This document shows positions 33,952-42,437 of a DNA stretch of 64,000 nt, in pieces. The position numbers were made by a program, and so were the translations under genes. How positions within the stretch are numbered: position 1 is the first letter of the stretch; each line of letters opens with the position of its first letter. The notes beneath the pieces are model-generated. The model ran no database searches and was not told the origin of the DNA. It saw nothing but the letters and a program-made list of their open reading frames with translations. This DNA is from Caballeronia sp. SBC1 (GTDB taxonomy: Bacteria; Pseudomonadota; Gammaproteobacteria; Burkholderiales; Burkholderiaceae): positions 186,001 to 250,000 of the forward strand of contig NZ_CP049160.1 of NCBI RefSeq assembly GCF_011493005.1, written 5' to 3'.

Positions 33952-33966
33952 CGATTGCAAACCACG

Positions 33967-33999
33967 AACCGCGCTTCCTTTCGAAGCGCGGTTTTTTTT
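33967..33999 (+). terminator. Rho-independent terminator
   Basis: CCGCGCTTC (33969-33977) pairs perfectly with GAAGCGCGG (33983-33991), followed by T8. It lies 15 bp behind the 205-residue gene and ends the unit. Its T-run merges into leader copy 2. Confidence 0.88.
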
Positions 34000-34062
34000 G
34001 TCCTCACATCTCCTGGGCTCAGTTCATTGTCCGCAGCCGCGGACTTACTTTCAGGAGATCGA
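33997..34062 (+). promoter_or_regulatory. Duplicated promoter-leader with covarying hairpin, copy 2
   Basis: This copy has TTTGTC (33997-34002), ACAT, GCTCAGTTCAT, the hairpin GTCCGC/GCGGAC (34029-34034 and 34039-34044), CTTAC and AGGAG in the same order and spacing as 33266-33333. TTGTC and the element YTYAGTT are 15-16 bases apart in both copies, so part of the conservation could reflect promoter boxes. Confidence 0.6.
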
Positions 34063-34788
34063 ATGATGGAAAGCGTACAGGTTGAAGTTGCAGACAAAGC
34101 AATCGAGATTCTTCAGCGAACCCGCGATGGCGACACGTTGGAGGCGAGAGACCTCAAACTCGTCGAACAGGCGGTAAACGGTGCGTTGAACGAGGCGGGC
34201 AGGGATCTTTTCGAAAAGCTCCACAGCTCGGTAATTTCGGGAGCGTATGCAACCACGCGTCACTGGTTTCACGACATAGAGCATCTGACTCGTGATCATC
34301 AAGGGTACGTGTTCTGGAAGGGCAGGCAGATCGAGCACTACTCGCACAGCGATCCTGCCGAGAGCAGACGCGACGCGCTCGAGCTTGCGGAGCGCTGTCG
34401 TACGCTCGAGTCAAAAGGGTTTCGCGTCTCAGGAGGCGCACTCAGTCGGATCTGTATGCTGCAAGCGCCGGCCGACACCCCCTGGCTACTCGCCTTGCAG
34501 CGATATTACTGCTTCTTTGAACCTTCGGAAGGGCGATTCCCACTCACGGATGAGATCTACGGAATCTTCTACCGTACCTCAGCAGTCGGCGGTGTGGTAG
34601 TTGTTTCCCGCAATGCAGAAGGGCTCCTGATCCAGCGACGGGACAGCGGGTATCAGGCTTTCCATGAGTTGCAGGACAGTGGACTCACGAGTATGAAGGT
34701 CGACCCAGACTATGCAGAGATCTGTCGTAGATTGGAGCTGATGGACATCACGCCAGCAGTACTTGATGCTGCAATTTCCGGAGCGTAG
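34063..34788 (+). CDS. Hypothetical protein, second gene with shared leader
   Basis: This 241-residue protein starts at the ATG at 34063, preceded by CAGGAG; the next codon is also ATG. The first half is helical and charged (EARDLKLVEQAVNGALNEAG), with a FWKGRQIEHYSH segment near 90-101. The second half is mixed alpha/beta (ISRICMLQAP-like strand, YYCFFEPSEGRF). No catalytic motif, signal or membrane segment was recognised. It is monocistronic, with its own leader and terminator. Composition and ribosome binding site support a real gene. Confidence 0.62.
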   Translation: MMESVQVEVADKAIEILQRTRDGDTLEARDLKLVEQAVNGALNEAGRDLFEKLHSSVISGAYATTRHWFHDIEHLTRDHQGYVFWKGRQIEHYSHSDPAESRRDALELAERCRTLESKGFRVSGGALSRICMLQAPADTPWLLALQRYYCFFEPSEGRFPLTDEIYGIFYRTSAVGGVVVVSRNAEGLLIQRRDSGYQAFHELQDSGLTSMKVDPDYAEICRRLELMDITPAVLDAAISGA

Positions 34789-34815
34789 GCGACAGCCTTA
34801 CCACCACAACACAAT

Positions 34816-34848
34816 GCCCGCGATCTCCCCGAGACGCGGGCTTTTTTT
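34816..34848 (+). terminator. Rho-independent terminator
   Basis: GCCCGCG (34816-34822) pairs perfectly with CGCGGGC (34835-34841), followed by T7. It lies 27 bp behind the 241-residue gene. Confidence 0.87.
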
Positions 34849-34870
34849 CGTCAGTTGCATTCACCTTTCA

Positions 34871-34941
34871 TGGTCAGATGGGCGGGTCAATGGCGGACGG
34901 AACGTCCGGCGCAGCGAACCATTGACGCACCCATCTGACCA
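34871..34941. repeat. Large interrupted inverted repeat (23-bp arms)
   Basis: The left arm 34871-34893 (TGGTCAGATGGGCGGGTCAA plus TGG) and right arm 34919-34941 are reverse complements with two mismatches. The 25-bp centre contains a second perfect stem CGGACG/CGTCCG (34894-34899 and 34903-34908). The whole could extrude as a cruciform or fold as a long hairpin. A further GC hairpin CCCCGCC/GGGCGGGG lies at 35015-35032. The surrounding stretch 34849-35195 has no gene and no T-run behind the arms, so this is not an ordinary terminator. Confidence 0.8.
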
Positions 34942-35195
34942 TTGACGCTCAAGGGCATGTGGCTGGCATAGCTGTTCGATGCCAGCCACCGAGCCCGTCC
35001 GGCGGCAAGGACTTCCCCGCCTGCGGGCGGGGTTAGGGGTGGGCAGTCTGGGGTGCGAGTTCCGGTCAGCATCACCTCCGAGCTCACCCTTGTCAACGGC
35101 TCCCCGCTTCGTCACCGTCTGCGAGCACTGGATGCCTACGCAACCATACTGACACATCATTCTGGAGCACGCCGCAGTCCAATAGCACACTGCGA

Positions 35196-35486
35196 CTAAC
35201 CGTGTTCCGACACTTTGCGAGCTCGCGAAATGGCCTCAGGGCGCTGGAGCAGCGTGGCCGCGTCGACGTTCAGCGCGATTGCGATCTTCTCTATGTTGTC
35301 GATCGAGACATTGATTCGAGCTCGCTCCACCTGACTGATAAATGTGCGGTCGAGGTTTGCAGCGAAACCAAGCTGTTCCTGTGAGACGCCCGTTGCGACG
35401 CGACAAGCCCGTACGTTGTAGGCAAGCAGCTCGCGTAGTGTCTTGGTCGGCTGGGATGGAGAAGGCGGTTTCAGTGTTGGCGACAT
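35196..35486 (-). CDS. XRE/Cro-C1-type HTH regulator
   Basis: This 96-residue protein starts at the ATG at 35484-35486. A Pro-rich N-terminus is followed by a complete Cro/C1-type helix-turn-helix (about 22-82): LLAYNVRACRVATGVSQEQL, then FAANLDRTFISQVERARINV and NIEKIAIALNVDAATLL. The size and layout match small controllers such as restriction-modification C proteins or plasmid repressors. Two direct repeats TTTACATC, 15 bp apart, lie 27-49 bp upstream of its start and may be its operator. No restriction gene is adjacent. Confidence 0.85.
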   Translation of the reverse strand: MSPTLKPPSPSQPTKTLRELLAYNVRACRVATGVSQEQLGFAANLDRTFISQVERARINVSIDNIEKIAIALNVDAATLLQRPEAISRARKVSEHG

Positions 35487-35512
35487 GAACGCAATGCTTT
35501 CAATTCGAAGTA

Positions 35513-35535
35513 TTTACATCCACGGCTTTTACATC
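35513..35535 (-). promoter_or_regulatory. Direct repeats, candidate operator of the HTH regulator
   Basis: TTTACATC occurs at 35513-35520 and again at 35528-35535 (GATGTAAA on the coding strand of the regulator gene), about one and a half helical turns apart and just upstream of that gene. A paired direct repeat is a plausible site for an autoregulating XRE dimer; no experiment or second copy supports it. Confidence 0.4.
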
Positions 35536-35778
35536 ACGTATGCGCGATAGGGCGGACCCCAATCAGTATGAAAGACCTTGTCAATCAACTGATGGGATGA
35601 ATTGGGCCAGACCTCTGTCTCTGTGCCGTCTGCGTGGCCGGCACTGAAGCGGTCTTGCAACGGGTCGATCCAGTCGTCTAGTGTCTGTATGCGGAATACA
35701 GCGGGCCGCCTCTACTGTTCGGTCATACGACTACCGGGCGGCCGTGGTTTCGCGCGACGGGCAATGGACACGCAGTTA
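35536..35778. other. Gap between two HTH genes
   Basis: No supported gene, terminator or repeat was found in this stretch. The plus-strand frame from 35602 is antisense to the end of the next gene and has no ribosome binding site. Confidence 0.35.
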
Positions 35779-36264
35779 TTAGGGCTTCGGGATCGGTTTA
35801 TTAAATGCGTTCTCCGGCAGCTCCATGTGTGCGTGCTCGAGCAGAGTCCGCTTCGCGTACAGTTCGTACATCATCACGAAGGCCAATTGAACGCTTTCTG
35901 GTGTTTCGTTCCAGTCATCAGGGCTGGGCACAAGAACGTTTGCAGATGGATCGAGTTCCAGCTTTCTAAGCGCTAAGGCCAGAGATTCCTTTACGCCGTG
36001 AGAGACCACGCAGTCTTGCGCAGTGATGTAATTGCACCAGACCAGGATTGTCAGGACTGGCACTCCAAGGAACTTGGCAAACTTCTCTACATTGCTTTTG
36101 TCTCCTCCTCCTAGCCATCGGTCTCCAGCAAGAATACCTACCACGTGCGAGTAGGACAGTCCAAGAATCTCCGAGAGTCTTCGGGCATCAATGTTATGGC
36201 GAGCCATCATCGTCTTGACCTGGACGATGAGTTGACGCTGCTTCTCGAGGTAGGGGTGATCCAT
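35779..36264 (-). CDS. HTH-type DNA-binding protein
   Basis: This 161-residue protein starts at the ATG at 36262-36264. An XRE-like helix-turn-helix spans about 10-70 (MMARHNIDARRLSEILGLSY; NVEKFAKFLGVPVLTILVW), with a Gly-rich insertion GDRWLGGGDKS in the middle. The C-terminal half is helical, with ESVQLAFVMMYELYAKRTLL. It is divergent from the OB-fold/topoisomerase operon, with a 222-bp AT-rich gap, and may regulate that conjugation block (inference). It is unlike the other HTH protein nearby. Confidence 0.72.
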   Translation of the reverse strand: MDHPYLEKQRQLIVQVKTMMARHNIDARRLSEILGLSYSHVVGILAGDRWLGGGDKSNVEKFAKFLGVPVLTILVWCNYITAQDCVVSHGVKESLALALRKLELDPSANVLVPSPDDWNETPESVQLAFVMMYELYAKRTLLEHAHMELPENAFNKPIPKP

Positions 36265-36486
36265 GTTTTATGTCCTAGGGACGAAAGTAAAAGTTGAGGT
36301 CGATCACTTATATACTCAATTTACGAAAATCTCACAATTGCTTTCTAAAATCTGTTGCAGGTTCCGCCTGGTAGGCTCTAGCAGGCCAAACGCCGGAATC
36401 TTCGGCAAATTTTTCGTGGCCTGGCCAAAATTATTTCTTGCGGAGATTTTAAACTAGGATGGGAGTTCCTCAAATGGGAGCTTTCC

Positions 36487-37533
36487 ATGACCGAAAAGTC
36501 CATCACATTACTGTCTGTTGCCGCACGGTCGGTACCTGCAAAACACCAGTACTACCGGGGCTTCAAGAACGTTGTCTACCTCACGGGTCACATTCATTCG
36601 CTCGAGGGAGCAACGATCTGGATTCAGCTGACGAATAACCTGAATCTCCTCGTTCCCGTGACGGTGCCACCCGGAATCCGGCTACCGAGACCGTTCAAGG
36701 TGCGTGAGGCGGTAAAGATGATCTGCCAGGTTCAATCTCACACGGAAGAGAGCGGAGAGCCGGGCCTTCGCGTGTACGCCCGTTCGTTTGAACGGCCGAA
36801 CGTCCTCGAGCTACCGAACAAAAGCGCGTTTGAGAAGGTCGTTCCAGAACGCGCGCCTGAGGACAAAGACTTCCGCCCCTACGGTAGCGGCTACCGCGCG
36901 AGCAATGCGTGCAATCAGGTGAAGATTGCAGGCATGGTGGTGGGCATCAGCGTTCGAAAGACGGAAGTGGATCCGGGTGGCGAGGTCGTTCAGTCTGGGG
37001 CCTGTACGATTCTTTTGCGACAGGACACCGAGGAGGAAAACGTGATTCCCGTCAAATACTATGGGAAGCTCGCCGAGACAGTTGCTTCGTACATCAAGCC
37101 CGGCGACATGATCTACGCCGAGGGCAAATACCGGGTAAAGCCTGTCGAGATCGAAGGTGAACTGGTCGACGGTAAGCCTAAGGTGCGCCGCGTTCCGTTC
37201 ATTCAGATCATGGAACCATCACTGCCGACTGCGATCGACATCGTTTATATCGGGGGTCCCGTAGACAAATACCCATCCTGGATGATCGAGATGCATCAGC
37301 GCTTCAAGCGCGGTGCGAAGCGCGCAGAACGCCCCGCGAAGCAAACTCCCGCGGCGCCGACTTCCACTGCGTCAGAAGCGTCAACGACCACTGGAGTGAC
37401 GCCAGCAAAACGCGAAGTTGACGTAGCGACGCTAGACCTCGAAAGCCATCCTCTGTGGGCGACCCTTTCCGCAGAACACCAGCAAATGTGCCGTGATAAT
37501 CCAGAAGACCGGAAGATGATTCTTGGGGAGTAA
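36487..37533 (+). CDS. OB-fold single-stranded DNA-binding-like protein
   Basis: This 348-residue protein starts at the ATG at 36487, with GGGAG six bases upstream. Two OB-like halves are visible: about 20-110 (VVYLTGHIHSLEGATIWIQL) and about 135-245, where NQVKIAGMVVGISVRK, VIPVKYYGKLAETV and GDMIYAEGKYRVKP follow the SSB strand order. A low-complexity Ala/Thr/Pro linker and a short acidic-to-hydrophobic tail finish it, without the classical DDDIPF tip. At 348 residues it is about twice the usual SSB length. It sits 3 bp before the topoisomerase gene, as SSB and TopB do in several conjugative elements. Confidence 0.75.
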   Translation: MTEKSITLLSVAARSVPAKHQYYRGFKNVVYLTGHIHSLEGATIWIQLTNNLNLLVPVTVPPGIRLPRPFKVREAVKMICQVQSHTEESGEPGLRVYARSFERPNVLELPNKSAFEKVVPERAPEDKDFRPYGSGYRASNACNQVKIAGMVVGISVRKTEVDPGGEVVQSGACTILLRQDTEEENVIPVKYYGKLAETVASYIKPGDMIYAEGKYRVKPVEIEGELVDGKPKVRRVPFIQIMEPSLPTAIDIVYIGGPVDKYPSWMIEMHQRFKRGAKRAERPAKQTPAAPTSTASEASTTTGVTPAKREVDVATLDLESHPLWATLSAEHQQMCRDNPEDRKMILGE

Positions 37534-37536
37534 GCC

Positions 37537-40146
37537 ATGAAATCCCTGATCATCGCGGAGAAGCCGTCGGTCGCGAAGGACATCGCCAAGGCGCTCAATG
37601 TACGGGTTGTCGGGGACCATTGGGAAAACGACTCCCTGGTGATCTCCAATGCGGTCGGGCACCTTCTGGGGCTGACTGCGCCCCCCGAAATTGCGAGCCA
37701 GTTCCCGGTCATTCCGGAACGCTTTGCGTTCGAGGTCCGGGATAAGGCGCAGAACCAGTTGAACAAGCTGATTGCGCTGATGAAGCGACCGGATGTCGAC
37801 ACGGTGATCAATGCGTGTGACGCTGGTCGCGAAGGAGAGGAGATATTCCGGCTGATTGTGGAATACGCTCGCACATCCAAAACGCTAAAGCGGATGTGGC
37901 TTCAGTCAATGACGCCTGGAGCCATTCTCCAGGCCAGCAAAAACCTGCGCAGTGACGCGCAGATGCGGCCACTCGCCGACGCTGCCCGAAAGCGCAATGA
38001 GAGCGACTGGATCGTTGGGATCAATGTCACCCGCAGCTGTTCGCGTATACGCGGCGAGCAAACCACTGCTGGCAGGGTGCAGACGCCGACCCTCATGATC
38101 GTCGTGGCGCGCGAAGAAGCGATCCGCGCTTTTGTGGCACAAGAATACTTCGAGGTTCGGGCGCGTTTCACGCTTGCCGCCGGCGCGTATGAGGCAACGT
38201 GGCACTGCCCTGCGGAATTGGTTAAGCCTGGCGCGCCGGCAGAGAGGTTGTGGGAACGGGGAAAGGCGGACGCGATTCTGTCCCGATGCACCGGACGCAA
38301 TCCGGATCGAATCGAAGAAAACACAACCCCAAGCCGCTCGGCCGCACCGGTGCTCTTCGACTTGACAACGTTGCAACGCGAAGCGAATCAACGTTTTGGC
38401 CTCTCTGCGAACAACACGCTGAAGATCGCGCAGGCCCTCTATCAGACCCACAAGGTTCTGACCTATCCTCGCACGGATTCGCAGGCGTTACCGGAAGACT
38501 ATGTGCCGACCGTAACCCGGACCGTCGAGGCCCTTGCGACGCAAGGATATGCAGAAGCTGCGCGGCGGGTGCTCGATAACGGGTGGATCAGGCCGACAAA
38601 AAAGGTCTTTGATAACAGCAAGATCTCCGACCACTTTGCCATCGTTCCCACTGGATCCAATCCACAGGGTTTGTCGGCAGACGAGGCGAAAATCTACGAT
38701 CTGGTTGCAAGGCGTCTGCTCGCCGTCTTTCATCCAGATGCGGAGTTCGCAGTGACGCTGCGTACGGCGTGGATTGGCGATGACCGATTCGTCGCACGCG
38801 GCAAAGTGCTTGTCGCACAGGGATGGCAAGCCGTGTATGGGGACGGCCCTGCGAAGAAGGCCAAGAAGGGTACTGACGGCGACGCGGAGGCCAAGCTACC
38901 AGCACTGGGCGCAGGTGAGCGAGGCAAGACCGAGTCCATGAAAATCAGCAAGGGAGAAACAAAGGCGCCGCCTCGGTTCAACGAGGCAACGCTACTCTCC
39001 GCCATGGAGCATGCAGGAAAGGACGTGGCTGACGATGCGCTGCGCGAAGCGATGGCCAAGAAAGGACTGGGCACTCCGGCCACGCGTGCGGCGACGATCG
39101 AGAAACTGCTCGAGGAGCAGTACATGACGAGAGAGCAGCGCAACCTCGTTCCCACAGCAAAGGCCTTCGAGCTGAAGGCGCTGCTCACACGGCTTGATGC
39201 AAAAGTGCTGCTTTCGCCGGAGCTCACGGGAGATTGGGAGGCGCACCTGAAGCGTATCGAGGAGGGGCAGGCGAAGGGGTCGGAATTTCTCGATGGAATC
39301 AAACGCCTGACGGTCGATATCGTCAACCGTAGTCTACAGGTACCGCCCGCCGCAACGTGTGAAGCATGCGGCAAGCCCATGATGCGGCGCGAGGCAAAGG
39401 GAAACAGGGGCCATTTCTGGGGATGCACAGGCTTCCCCGCGTGTTCGGTAACCCGTCAGGACGTCGATGGCAAACCCGGCGCGCAGCAGGCCGCACCTAC
39501 TTCGACTTCACCAACCGGCGAGACCTTCGCTTGTCCGACTTGCCGCAAGCCCATGATCAGGCGCACAACCCAGAATGGGGCTTTCTGGGGCTGCAGCGGT
39601 TACCCCAAGTGCAAGACGACTCTTCCGGACGCTGACGGGCGGCCGGGCGAGGCACGGACATCCCGTGAGACACCGGGGAAAGTGACCGCGACAGCGAAGG
39701 GGGTCACATTTCCGTGCCCAAAGTGCGGCAAAGCGCTCATGCAACGAAAAGGCGCAAACGGCCCCTTCTGGGGTTGTACGGCCTACCCGACGTGCAAGGC
39801 GACGTTGCCCGACGATAACGGCAAGCCGGGCGTCAGAACGGCCGACGTCGCGGGAAAAGCAACCCGTTCTGAGGTCCAACGGCTGACCTTGCCGCCGGCT
39901 CGGCCAAAACCTCCGATAGGAGCCGCCGAGACGTCGGCGAAGTCCGCAGCCGTCGCCGTCGCCGTCGCGGAAAAACCCGCATCGTCGACGCCGGCGAAAG
40001 TAACCGGTGGACCTATCGGATCAACGTGTCCGGGTTGCCAGAAAGGCACGCTCACACTCCGCTCCGCGCGCGCGAGTAATCGCCCATATGCCGGTTGTAC
40101 TCATTTCCCCGAGTGCAAGTACTTCTACTGGATGGATAAGCCGTGA
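37537..40146 (+). CDS. topB: DNA topoisomerase III with four C-terminal zinc ribbons
   Basis: This 869-residue type IA topoisomerase starts at the ATG at 37537. The TOPRIM domain has SLIIAEKPSVAKDIAKAL (3-20) and the acidic NACDAGREGEEI (about 91-102). The active-site Tyr lies in VLTYPRTDSQALP (about 308-320). Four zinc-ribbon modules with C-x2-C and C-x(4-5)-C pairs follow: CEACGKPM, CPTCRKPM, CPKCGKAL and CPGCQKGT, each with a WGC or AGC and a final C, in about 606-866. Plasmid TopB/TraE-type enzymes resolve replication and transfer intermediates; multiple ribbons are more typical of TopA but occur in mobile TopB forms. Its stop overlaps the next GTG. Confidence 0.9.
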   Translation: MKSLIIAEKPSVAKDIAKALNVRVVGDHWENDSLVISNAVGHLLGLTAPPEIASQFPVIPERFAFEVRDKAQNQLNKLIALMKRPDVDTVINACDAGREGEEIFRLIVEYARTSKTLKRMWLQSMTPGAILQASKNLRSDAQMRPLADAARKRNESDWIVGINVTRSCSRIRGEQTTAGRVQTPTLMIVVAREEAIRAFVAQEYFEVRARFTLAAGAYEATWHCPAELVKPGAPAERLWERGKADAILSRCTGRNPDRIEENTTPSRSAAPVLFDLTTLQREANQRFGLSANNTLKIAQALYQTHKVLTYPRTDSQALPEDYVPTVTRTVEALATQGYAEAARRVLDNGWIRPTKKVFDNSKISDHFAIVPTGSNPQGLSADEAKIYDLVARRLLAVFHPDAEFAVTLRTAWIGDDRFVARGKVLVAQGWQAVYGDGPAKKAKKGTDGDAEAKLPALGAGERGKTESMKISKGETKAPPRFNEATLLSAMEHAGKDVADDALREAMAKKGLGTPATRAATIEKLLEEQYMTREQRNLVPTAKAFELKALLTRLDAKVLLSPELTGDWEAHLKRIEEGQAKGSEFLDGIKRLTVDIVNRSLQVPPAATCEACGKPMMRREAKGNRGHFWGCTGFPACSVTRQDVDGKPGAQQAAPTSTSPTGETFACPTCRKPMIRRTTQNGAFWGCSGYPKCKTTLPDADGRPGEARTSRETPGKVTATAKGVTFPCPKCGKALMQRKGANGPFWGCTAYPTCKATLPDDNGKPGVRTADVAGKATRSEVQRLTLPPARPKPPIGAAETSAKSAAVAVAVAEKPASSTPAKVTGGPIGSTCPGCQKGTLTLRSARASNRPYAGCTHFPECKYFYWMDKP

Positions 40147-42410
40147 TATCGCGTCAGCAGCCCATTATCAAGGCTACCGCGTTTGTCTCGATCTTCTGGT
40201 GGTGTCTGCTGACGCTGTGGCACGCCGGCTGGAGCTTGAGAGATATGGTGTTGCACGGCGCGACGATGGGCTGGGAATATTCTCTCGCAGTCATCGTTTC
40301 CGTTGCAGCCGGTATTGCCGCAGGCTCTGCGGTCAGCACGTATTCGATCTGGTTCGACAGGCGCCAGGTGCAAAAAGCGCTGAAGGGAAGGATCGAGCGG
40401 GGTGTCAGCATTACGATCGGACCCATACCGATTCATCTCGGTGAGTTGCCGCGCGACGACAAGTCGCTTTCAGAGCATGACGTCGCGGCAGTCCGCGAGA
40501 TTCGCGAAGACGGTTCAACCGGCTTCCTGACCCTGTGGCACACGCATTTCGACTCGCGTGCACCGGAGCACAGCAGGCTCATGTACGCGCTGGAGCGGGT
40601 GATGGCAAAACACCGTGCCCTGCCAGCGACTCATGTTCCAGGAGGCCACGGCGGTCGCAATCTGCTCGTTCATAGCCTGCTGGTTTGCTGGTACATGGTG
40701 AAGCTGGCTCCGTCGCACACCTACAACGGCACGATCAAGCTGCCTGACTTCAAGATCACGTTAAAGCTCAAGGAACCAGCGTATCAGTTCGACGGTGACG
40801 ACCCGCTTATCGCACTGGTGGGACTCGCGCACGATATCGGGAAGATCGAATGCTACGAGTACGATGACAGTGGTGCGCTGACCGGTTGTCGTCGTGACCA
40901 TGATCTGACGGGCTCGCGCATACTCGCGCGGATGCCGGAATTCTGGGATCTGCCTGACGATGACCGCGATACGCTATCGCTTGTAGTTGGGCATTACCAC
41001 CATCCCCAGGACATGCCCACTCTCGATGGGTTCGAGGTCCTGTCCGATCGCAATCACGCGATGCTCGAGCTGCTGATCCGAGCGGATGTTCTCTCGTCCA
41101 AGCGCGAAGCGGGCCTGAATGCTGCGGCGGCAAAAGGCGAGCTGGGCGGCGAGAGCCAGTTTGTCGAAACAATTGAAGGCAAGGATCTCTGGAAGGCGGT
41201 CGAATCCGTCCTGACGCGCGTTGGCACGATCAACGGTCGAACGGGCTCCGGAAACATCGGCTTCAAGTATCGCGACCCGGCTAGTGGCGCGAATCTTGTC
41301 TACCTCGTCGAGAAGGATTTCATTGACGCTGTCAGCGCCGAAGCGCGCGTCACCAACACCATTCAAGAACTCAGGAACGACGTATCCGCGGTCTCGAAAA
41401 AGGTGTTGATGCTTTTCAACGATCGTGGCGTGCTGTACACGGATCGCGAACGCAGTCCCTCGACGGCACTCTATAACGTCCAGTTTTTCGCGGCGAAAAG
41501 CTACTGGGCGGACCGCGAGCGCAAGGTGCCTAAAAGCGGAGAAGAGCGGGGCGCGCCGGCGTTCCGGTTGGGCTCGGTCATTGTCATCCGGGCCGACACC
41601 CTTTTCCCTGCGCTCGGCCAGTTAGCGGATTTCGACAAGGTGCCCGTAATCGGCAAGTCGAGGCTGGGCATGGGCGGCGTTCGCAAGGCGGGAGGCGCCG
41701 ATCGCACCACTATCGCGGATCTTGCGCTCGGTGCCGAACTTCAGCCTGAAGTTACTGACTCGGCACCCGCGGGAAATGCAGGCGAGGAAGTGCCCGGTGG
41801 GTTCGACCCGCTTGGCGCCGCTCTTCAGGCGCAGGAGGTGATTCGGCGTGCGCAAGAGTCAACGGCGCCCTCGGCGCCGGCCGACGGGGAGGCCACTTCG
41901 GAAGCGAATACTGACAGCGGCGACGGCGGCACGCCTTGGGACGACGAGGAAACACCGTGGGACGAACCGGATAGCGGCGGGTCAAGCCCCGGGGCTGACC
42001 CAGCACCGGATTCATCTGAGTCGCCATTGGCGCCCGTTGATAACGGAGAAAATGCAACGCAGGATGGCGAGAATTCAGCCCCCCCTTCTGACGATCCAGC
42101 GCCGGCGCCGACGTCGGGCAAGCAATCCCTGTCGCCACGCACCCTGTCAAAAGCGGTCCGTTCGATGCTGTGGACGGGAATATCGAAAGGGGAGCTCGTC
42201 CATCGCGAACTTGCCGCCGATGATGATAGCCCGGGTAACAAGGTAATGTGCCGCACGGCCGACGTGAAAGCCTACATGGCCACGCGCTCGAAGCTTTCCT
42301 ATACCTTTGAAGATATGGACGCGGCCATCAGGCAAGGTGTAGTAGATGGCGTGCTGGTCGTCGGTGTGTGCTATCAGATCCTGCGCGACGCACCGCGTGG
42401 AGGCGCATGA
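40143..42410 (+). CDS. Membrane-anchored HD-domain protein, possibly MOBH/TraI-related
   Basis: This 755-residue protein starts with GTG at 40143, overlapping the topoisomerase stop. Two membrane helices are visible (about 10-30 and 45-66). An HD domain follows: GGRNLLVHSLLV (about 169-180), LVGLAHDIGKIE (about 224-235), RDHDLTGSRIL and VGHYHHPQ (about 280-287). An Asp/Glu/Pro-rich linker (about 560-685) leads to a C-terminal winged-helix-like part (WTGISKGELVHREL). MOBH relaxases (TraI_2) are HD-type nucleases with a similar GG-LL-H and HD order and a comparable C-terminal domain, but membrane anchors would be unusual. A phosphohydrolase role is the alternative. No other relaxase candidate is in the window. 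Confidence 0.6.
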   Translation: MISRQQPIIKATAFVSIFWWCLLTLWHAGWSLRDMVLHGATMGWEYSLAVIVSVAAGIAAGSAVSTYSIWFDRRQVQKALKGRIERGVSITIGPIPIHLGELPRDDKSLSEHDVAAVREIREDGSTGFLTLWHTHFDSRAPEHSRLMYALERVMAKHRALPATHVPGGHGGRNLLVHSLLVCWYMVKLAPSHTYNGTIKLPDFKITLKLKEPAYQFDGDDPLIALVGLAHDIGKIECYEYDDSGALTGCRRDHDLTGSRILARMPEFWDLPDDDRDTLSLVVGHYHHPQDMPTLDGFEVLSDRNHAMLELLIRADVLSSKREAGLNAAAAKGELGGESQFVETIEGKDLWKAVESVLTRVGTINGRTGSGNIGFKYRDPASGANLVYLVEKDFIDAVSAEARVTNTIQELRNDVSAVSKKVLMLFNDRGVLYTDRERSPSTALYNVQFFAAKSYWADRERKVPKSGEERGAPAFRLGSVIVIRADTLFPALGQLADFDKVPVIGKSRLGMGGVRKAGGADRTTIADLALGAELQPEVTDSAPAGNAGEEVPGGFDPLGAALQAQEVIRRAQESTAPSAPADGEATSEANTDSGDGGTPWDDEETPWDEPDSGGSSPGADPAPDSSESPLAPVDNGENATQDGENSAPPSDDPAPAPTSGKQSLSPRTLSKAVRSMLWTGISKGELVHRELAADDDSPGNKVMCRTADVKAYMATRSKLSYTFEDMDAAIRQGVVDGVLVVGVCYQILRDAPRGGA

Positions 42411-42437
42411 CAACAATGAGCGGCGGCGGCGCCGATC

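Noticed and set aside
35015..35032. GC hairpin as a terminator
   Set aside because: No T-run follows on either strand and no gene ends nearby; it looks like a common GC-rich intergenic palindrome.
36458..36486. Direct repeat of ATGGGAG before the OB-fold gene
   Set aside because: It is only 7 bases twice; the second is simply the ribosome binding region.
38730..39428. 232-residue minus-strand open frame
   Set aside because: It is antisense to the topoisomerase gene, with Ser/Arg-rich composition and no start signal.
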